Shown one piece after another: positions 57,156 to 64,000 of a DNA stretch of 64,000 nt. Below the pieces are notes generated by a model. The model saw only the letters and a program-made list of their open reading frames with translations. It was not told the DNA's origin and did not search any database. The position numbers and the translations under genes were made by a program. The stretch comes from Proales similis (Eukaryota; Rotifera; Eurotatoria; Ploima; Proalidae), in assembly GCA_019059635.1 (NCBI GenBank), contig JAGVRJ010000002.1, positions 1 through 64,000 on the forward strand. The letters run 5' to 3'. Each line of letters begins with the position of its first letter. The first letter of the stretch is position 1.

Positions 57156-58225
57156 TTATACTTTGGGTTTTCTCAATTTGTCCAAGTAAGCTTTTAGTGA
57201 TTTCTGAATTGAATCCCTTTGTGTGAAGCTTATGAACGACTCAATATCAGATTCACGCTGAGCTATCAGTTTATTTATGGTGTCTTGTCTGAGTGAGGAT
57301 TTAGTTAATTGACGAGCGACGGCTAAAAAAAAATTTTGGATTTCATGATTTTTTATCTGTGCTTATACTTTCTTACATGGTATTTTGCACCATTTGAGCA
57401 TTTCGTTCTCCGCCCTAGTTAGAACATCTCTTGGTTCTGCAATTTCATCGATTAAATTGATTTTAAGTGCCTCTTCCGGTTTATACAGTTTTCCAAGTTG
57501 CAAAGCTTTTTCACTTTCTCTATAACCAATAACATTGATCATTGTGTCCCTGAACCAGAAAGGAGCCTTTATTCCCTAGTTTGAACACGCATGCATTTTT
57601 TGAACTATTGATTCAAAATGCTTAGCAGTTTACCAGGAGTGTTTCATTTAAACCAATAGTGTAAGGTCCGTTAGCCATTATTCTATAGTCGCAAGCAAGA
57701 GCCATTAGACATCCTCCTGCTGGGCTATGACCCTTGATTCAATTGAGAGAAAATTGAATAGATCGCCTAATTTAACACTTCTCTTACATTAATAGCGGCA
57801 ATAAAAACCTTGTTAGAGCCGTACAACTTTATCCAAAGCTCTTGGAGAGCGTGCCAAAATTGACGACCTCGCTCTTCTTTAATTTCATGCATTTCTGTAA
57901 TATCAAGACCAGCGGAGAAGATGTTGGATAGAGCTGAAGTAAGTATTACTCCTTGAATTTCATTTGATCGTTCAATCTTTTCTAGCTGGATGTTGAGGTC
58001 AGCTAGAAATTCAAGATTGAGACTATTCACTGGGGCTCTATTTAATTTCAGTATCACATAGCCTTTTTCTAATCTCTGCTCGATCAAAAAATTTTCATTT
58101 CGTATTTCATTTTGCTCCAATGTAAATAACTTGTTGGCTGTTGAAAATGGTTGGGAAATTTGAGCTAGACAAGTTTTGTTGGAAGCCAGCAGGTTTCTTG
58201 AAAGACCAACCAGATTTCGCATCAT
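57156..58225 (-). CDS. ECI1: Mitochondrial enoyl-CoA delta isomerase
   Basis: Roughly four exons. The first, 58225-~57780, encodes a presequence (MMRNLVGLSRNLLASNK) and the start of a crotonase fold (VILKLNRAPVNSLNLEFLAD, SNIFSAGLDITEMHEI). The next continues with GHSPAGGCLMALACDYRIM and GPYTIGLNETLLGI, then APFWFRDTMINVIGYRESE and ALQLGKLYKPEEAL. The last ends with IQKSLKAYLDKLRKPKV. The length and the GHSPAGGC oxyanion loop fit ECI1, which shifts 3-cis/trans double bonds to the 2-trans position in beta-oxidation of unsaturated fatty acids. The C-terminus is RKPKV, with no peroxisomal SKL, so mitochondrial targeting is preferred. Confidence 0.85.
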
Positions 58226-58805
58226 TTTAGCTAAAAAAGGTATTTTCGCAGTGCAATCGACTGACGTACTAAGCGACGCCCCTTTTCAATCCAAGATGAG
58301 TACATGGTTGGTAGACTGAATCCTCAGACAAAATTGTTCACTTTTCAGTTTAGATCAATTAACTAACTTGACTTGAATCTGTTAATCTGTTATTATTATT
58401 ATTTAAATCAGCTTTCGCAGCCTAATTTTTTACTGCTTGATTTATTTCAAAATTAATTAAACTCTTAAAAAATAAGCATAAGTTCTTCGGAGACAATTTA
58501 AGTTATCAAAGCATACCTATGCTGTCCCAAATTCCTGTGACTAAAACTCAACAATTATAAAATGATGTTTTTCTTAGAAAAAAAACCTGAATTAAACTTA
58601 AATAATCTGATCGGATTTGAATCATTTTCTTAGCGAAAGAAAGTTTTAAAAGCTTGAGATGTATCTGAAAAATCCAGTTGTACATGAGAATATGAAATTT
58701 TAAAGAGTTAAGTTTTATTAGCTTAGTCTTTGGTTTTTATTTATTCTCGTGCACACTTTCAACCGCGAAAGTCATTCTCAAAAATTTACAATATCAGGCT
58801 GCCAA
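58226..58805. promoter_or_regulatory. ECI1/MED31 divergent spacer
   Basis: A 580-bp AT-rich gap with outward-facing genes. The MED31 start is preceded by TTTACAATATCAG (ending 58797), an acceptor-like site eight bases before ATG. Confidence 0.4.
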
Positions 58806-59345
58806 ATGAATAGCTTTAACAATGAAGATCACGATTCAATCATAAAAACTCAATATCGTGCATTTGGAGGAGAGTCAGGGGAAAGTGAAGTTGAAGTTGA
58901 GCGAAAACGGTTCCAAATCGAGTTAGAATTTGTTCAGTCTTTGGCTAATCCTCATTATCTCAACTATTTAGCCCAGCGGGGCTATTTTAAGAATCAAAAC
59001 TTTTTAAATTACTTGAGCTACTTGAATTATTGGAGGCGCCCGGAATATTGTAATTATCTCGTCTATCCGCAATGTTTGAGTCTATTAGAAATGCTACAGC
59101 ATGAACAATTCCTCAAAGAAATCGTAAACGCACAATGTGCCAAATTTATAGATGAGCAAGAATTACTCATATGGCTACATTACAAAAAAGAACGAGAAAC
59201 TAAAAGCTTTGATCCCTTCAGAGATGCTCGGAAAGACAAAAAAATCGAAAAATTATTCGAATATCACAAAATTGATGAACATCAAGATAATAAAATCGAA
59301 GAATCTCTTTCCACCATGTCGATTATGGCCAATCAAAAATTTTAA
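58806..59345 (+). CDS. MED31: Mediator subunit MED31
   Basis: A single-exon protein of 179 aa. The MED31 core is unmistakable: [60 protein letters not shown] and [20 protein letters not shown]. It lies at residues ~38-135; the N-terminus and the charged C-terminus ([19 protein letters not shown]) are extensions. MED31 is in the middle module of Mediator and links RNA polymerase II with transcription factors. An in-frame GTG at 58749 could extend the frame by 19 residues, but the first ATG is at 58806, just behind a putative splice acceptor. Confidence 0.96.
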   Translation: MNSFNNEDHDSIIKTQYRAFGGESGESEVEVERKRFQIELEFVQSLANPHYLNYLAQRGYFKNQNFLNYLSYLNYWRRPEYCNYLVYPQCLSLLEMLQHEQFLKEIVNAQCAKFIDEQELLIWLHYKKERETKSFDPFRDARKDKKIEKLFEYHKIDEHQDNKIEESLSTMSIMANQKF

Positions 59346-59619
59346 AGCTAGAATCTATCCTTAAGCATCATTTATGCTGCAAGATATAGTCCTCGATTTA
59401 GCAACAGTATCTCTCTTCAAGATATGCTTTATTTATATCGCTCCGCCGAACATTCTGTAACTTTTTTTATAAAAACAAAAAATATATATATTTACCTATA
59501 TTTCCTAAATTAAATAAAACAAATAACTTGATATTAAACTTTAAAACAAAAATCGAGAAGCGGACATAGAGGATCGCTTAGCACTGCATTTTAATATCTT
59601 TTTTTATCTCCAATTTTAG

Positions 59620-61221
59620 ATGCTTCAAAATTTCGATGAACTTAAAGAAATTGTTCAGCTACGCGATCGACAGCTGTGCCAATTATATGAGTCTATGCTG
59701 GAGGTTGATCAGCAGTACCTCGCCCCTTGTTTCCATATTTATGGCCTAAGCGGAACGGGAAAGACCCACACAGTTCGAAAATTCTTCAGCCAAGTATCGA
59801 ATAATACGCCTGAGGGAGCAGAAGATGTTTTAAGTATCTTTATAAACTGTGAAGAGTATAGCCATGAAAACCCTCTTGCTATTTTCAACGAGATACTTAT
59901 GCAGACTAAGCAAATTTTGAGCAAACAAAGTCAGCAATTGGGTTCAATTGCTCTTGAGGAAAGAGATTATCTTATGGCTGAAGAAAGTGAAGAAAATGTC
60001 GAAGATTTTGAAGAAAAAGTTACTGACTGGTCGTTTTTTACGCTTAAATTCGCTCGCCTCTTGTTTAAGCTATTACGTGATGCTCGCTTGTTTTTAATAT
60101 TTGATAATGCACAATCTCTTAAGGCACTATCAGAATGCAGTAACTTCATTTTGGCGCTGATGAAGCTTAATGAAACTCTTGATTGGTTCAGACAAGCAGG
60201 TGAATCAAGGTCCGTTAGGGTATCAAGTATTTTTATCAGCGAAATAGACTGGCATAGTCTTTTATCTGACTGGGAACTGATGTCAAAAACCGAGGCTCCG
60301 AGGCCTATTATTATTCACTTTGATGAGTACTCCAAGGCAGATATGCTCACTATTCTCAAAGCATCGGCCCATAAGCTTTCAAAAGCTATTGCAAACGATA
60401 AAGCTGAAAATAACGTTGAGTTTATATCAAATGTGATTCTCGAGGTGTTTTTCCCAATCTGTAAAGATTTGAACGAAATTCAGTATTTAATTCAAAGCTA
60501 CATTGAGCGTCTCATTCATCGATCGGAATCTAATAGGCAAGAAAATGGAGGAAAAAGCAGCTACGAACAGATGGTTGCTTCTTGGAATGAAATGAAACCT
60601 TTTTTAAAACAAGCTCTAACCCAAATATATCTGAGATTATCCGAAACTGATGTAAACCAGTCAAATTCAACCACTAGGCAAGATGAATGCTTGAGCAACC
60701 ATTTTGAAAACCTGAATTTAATCACAAACAAGACAAGTAAATCAATGAATACTTCTTGTTTGGCCAACGCCAGCCAACTTCCAAAAATAACCAAGTATCT
60801 TATTATAAGTGCATACATCGCCACTCACAATCCGGCTAAATATGACAAAAAGCTGTTTGAGTTCAATTCAAATAAAAAAGGGAGAAAGAGCCGTTTGACT
60901 AGCCAAAAGATTCAGCAAACTGAGAACAATCAACGCTCCGCGGCTTTGAAAACGCAAAAGTTTGATCTAAATAGATTATTGGCAATATTTTTTGCTCTTT
61001 GCTCGGAACAAGGATGTACACAGGCGGCTAATTTAAATTCAATTCTGATGAACGTGGCAACATTGAAAAGTCTTCAATATTTGAATCAATCAAACAGCTC
61101 GTATTCAGGCCTCGACGAGCCGAAATTTAAGTGCCTCCTCGATTTTGATACAGTCGACAAATTAGCTAAGAGCGTGAATTTCAACATAAAACAATTTCTT
61201 GTTGAGTATATAGCTATCTGA
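59620..61221 (+). CDS. ORC5: Origin recognition complex subunit 5
   Basis: A single-exon 533-aa frame. The AAA+ N-terminus has Walker A (YGLSGTGKT, residues ~42-50). LFKLLRDARLFLIFDNAQSL is the Walker B region, with IFDN instead of a DE box. SSIFISEIDW is the sensor-1 strand. The C-terminal winged-helix part has WNEMKPFLKQALTQIYLRL, LPKITKYLIISAYIATHNPA, FDLNRLLAIFFALCSEQ and KSVNFNIKQFLVEY, all in the order of ORC5. ORC binds replication origins and loads MCM. It is longer than human ORC5 (435 aa) because of acidic and basic insertions (EESEENVEDFEEK and a lysine-rich stretch). The ATG directly follows CAATTTTAG. Confidence 0.93.
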   Translation: MLQNFDELKEIVQLRDRQLCQLYESMLEVDQQYLAPCFHIYGLSGTGKTHTVRKFFSQVSNNTPEGAEDVLSIFINCEEYSHENPLAIFNEILMQTKQILSKQSQQLGSIALEERDYLMAEESEENVEDFEEKVTDWSFFTLKFARLLFKLLRDARLFLIFDNAQSLKALSECSNFILALMKLNETLDWFRQAGESRSVRVSSIFISEIDWHSLLSDWELMSKTEAPRPIIIHFDEYSKADMLTILKASAHKLSKAIANDKAENNVEFISNVILEVFFPICKDLNEIQYLIQSYIERLIHRSESNRQENGGKSSYEQMVASWNEMKPFLKQALTQIYLRLSETDVNQSNSTTRQDECLSNHFENLNLITNKTSKSMNTSCLANASQLPKITKYLIISAYIATHNPAKYDKKLFEFNSNKKGRKSRLTSQKIQQTENNQRSAALKTQKFDLNRLLAIFFALCSEQGCTQAANLNSILMNVATLKSLQYLNQSNSSYSGLDEPKFKCLLDFDTVDKLAKSVNFNIKQFLVEYIAI

Positions 61222-61614
61222 GAATTAAATTGAGATTTTTTTTTATATTGAATACAGTAGTGGTGCAATGATAGTATTGATGTAATAAACTTTAAAATAA
61301 GGGTCTTCTTAATCAAAATTTATCTTACATTTGTCTCAATGAGCATACGAGAAGTACATCGAAGCTTTTTTTTTTATTTTTGACTTATTTGAATTAAAAT
61401 CATTATTTATTGACATTCGGATACTTTACTAATCTGAAAGCTTTTAGAAGAAATTAAAAGCGTCGTCTACGCTGTTTAATTTGATTCGCATTAGTTTCTT
61501 TATTCCCTCAGAAAATTTCATCATATTCTGTCACGCTTGCAATATATAGCTAATTTTGCAGCCGATCGCTCTCAAAGGCCCACCTCATCCTTCGATTTCA
61601 GCTTCATATAAAAG
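61222..61614. other. Intergenic ORC5-DPH5
   Basis: 393 bp between two plus-strand genes, with the ORC5 3' UTR (AATAAAC at about 61283) and the DPH5 promoter. TTCGATTTCAG ends at 61601, 13 bases before the DPH5 ATG. No gene is visible. Confidence 0.45.
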
Positions 61615-62556
61615 ATGCTATACATTATAGGTTTAGGCCTGAGTGATGTAGAAGACATCACTTTGAAAGGACTAAATGCGATCAGACAGTCAGATAAAGT
61701 ATACTTGGAGCATTATACTTCGGTTTTGGTTAGTAACCTAACAAGCAAAGTGGACCTCGAGACACTCTATGGAAAGGAATTAATTCTCGCCGATCGAGAT
61801 CTTGTAGAGCAGAATGCAGATGAAATTATTGATACGGCTAAAGAGAAAGTGGTATCCTTTCTTGTAGTCGGTGATCCATTCGGCGCTACTACTCATACCG
61901 ACCTCGTCTTACGTGCGATTCAGAAAAACGTGGCAGTAAAAGTCATTCATAATGCTTCAATTATGAATGCGATAGGATGTTGCGGTCTTCAGCTTTACAA
62001 TTATGGAGAGGCTGTTTCGATTTGCTTTTGGAATGAACAAGAAAACTGGAAACCGTCCAGCTATGTAAACAAAATAGGCGAGAACTTACAGCGAGGACTT
62101 CACACTCTATGTTTACTTGACATAAAGGTCAAAGAGAGGAACCTTGAAAACTTGATAAAGGGACGTAATATCTTTGAGCCTCCTCGATTCATGAGTGTTA
62201 GTGAAGCTTGTGAGCAAATAGTCTCCATCATCAAAGAAATCAAACACAAAAGTTCTGCAGATGAGCCAGAAAGCGAGTACTGCGACAGAAAGCCTCTTAT
62301 TCAACTAATCAATTCAGGAATTTTAAATGAAGAAACAATCTGCATCGGTCTAGCTCGAGTTGGCAAAGACGATCAAATGATTATCTGCGACTCGTTAAAA
62401 GAAATGTGCAAACAGGATCTTGGTTCACCTCTTCATAGTCTAGTTATTGCCGGAAAGCTTCATCCAATTGAGATTGAATACGTAAGCATGTTCTATACTG
62501 GAGAGAAGAACGAATTCAACAAATTGGTCGAGAAGCATAATAAAATCTGCTCCTAA
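61615..62556 (+). CDS. DPH5: Diphthine methyl ester synthase DPH5
   Basis: A single-exon frame of 313 aa. It is a tetrapyrrole-methylase-fold enzyme: MLYIIGLGLSDVEDITLKGL at the start, YLEHYTSVLVS, LVVGDPFGATTHTDLVLRA (SAM pocket), IHNASIMNAIGCCGLQLYNY and CLLDIKVKERNLENL. These are the DPH5 signatures. The enzyme adds methyl groups from SAM to the modified histidine of elongation factor 2 during diphthamide synthesis in the cytosol. Human DPH5 is 285 aa; the extra length is in a C-terminal insertion (KHKSSADEPESEYCDRK). Confidence 0.96.
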   Translation: MLYIIGLGLSDVEDITLKGLNAIRQSDKVYLEHYTSVLVSNLTSKVDLETLYGKELILADRDLVEQNADEIIDTAKEKVVSFLVVGDPFGATTHTDLVLRAIQKNVAVKVIHNASIMNAIGCCGLQLYNYGEAVSICFWNEQENWKPSSYVNKIGENLQRGLHTLCLLDIKVKERNLENLIKGRNIFEPPRFMSVSEACEQIVSIIKEIKHKSSADEPESEYCDRKPLIQLINSGILNEETICIGLARVGKDDQMIICDSLKEMCKQDLGSPLHSLVIAGKLHPIEIEYVSMFYTGEKNEFNKLVEKHNKICS

Positions 62557-62699
62557 ACTCAGTTTATTATTCAGAACTAAAAAAGCAGACTACTGACCCA
62601 GTATGCAAATTAATTTAATGAAACATTCGCAGAGATTCTTCACATTGATCGACGTTCTTTGATAATCTAGAATCTTAGCATTGAAACTTTAAAAAAAAA

Positions 62700-64000
<1,301 letters not shown>

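Overview
The window is animal DNA from an AT-rich, compact, intron-bearing genome. It holds two Pax transcription factors, an adhesion GPCR with EGF-like, GPS and seven-helix parts, HERC4, TARBP1, a Mediator subunit, ORC5, CNOT3, RAP1GDS1 and a cytosolic glutamyl(-prolyl)-tRNA synthetase. Most introns I could place are about 47-70 nt with GT..AG ends. Intergenic spacers are usually 0.25-2 kb, genes alternate between strands, and many start codons lie just after an acceptor-like AG. I cannot name the species. A small compact-genome invertebrate fits; an orthonectid-like or other miniaturised spiralian is only a guess.

Bases 1-2413 are a degenerate array of CCTAAA / CCCTAAA / CCTAAAA units, read here as the left chromosome end. 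It is not the usual animal CCCTAA repeat. It abuts, in mid-codon context, a 5'-truncated non-LTR (CR1/L2-like) reverse transcriptase whose 3' end points inward. About 1.5 kb of subtelomeric repeats follow, with GGAC runs and a duplicated ~85-bp block.

From ~5.7 kb onward it is ordinary gene-dense sequence: HERC4 (-), DDX10 (+), NUP43 (-), DHDH (+), adhesion GPCR (+), CNOT3 (+), an unrecognised 351-aa protein (-), a 2-kb spacer with a hairpin-rich RNA-like element, TARBP1 (-), RPS14 (+), an Ig-domain FAM187-like protein (-), RPSA (+), a convergent pair of Pax2/5/8-type genes (36.1-42.4 kb), FBXW10 (-), a small MORN-like repeat protein (-), a PPP1R3-like protein (-), ATP5F1D (-), a coiled-coil protein (+), RAP1GDS1 (-), ECI1 (-), MED31 (+), ORC5 (+), DPH5 (+), and the start of EPRS/GluRS (+), cut by the window end.

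The genes are mostly unrelated housekeeping loci. Several divergent pairs share short 5' spacers (HERC4/DDX10, NUP43/DHDH, TARBP1/RPS14, FAM187-like/RPSA, ECI1/MED31) that probably act as two-way promoters. The points that stand out are the telomere array and its retroelement junction, the Pax pair (one member with a full-length but DNA-contact-deficient homeodomain), the structured element at 24.66-24.83 kb, and the recurrent outron-like acceptors before start codons. Splice sites were read by eye. Where I checked frame across all exons (HERC4, DDX10, DHDH, CNOT3, RPS14, RPSA, both Pax genes, FBXW10, EPRS) the phases close exactly.
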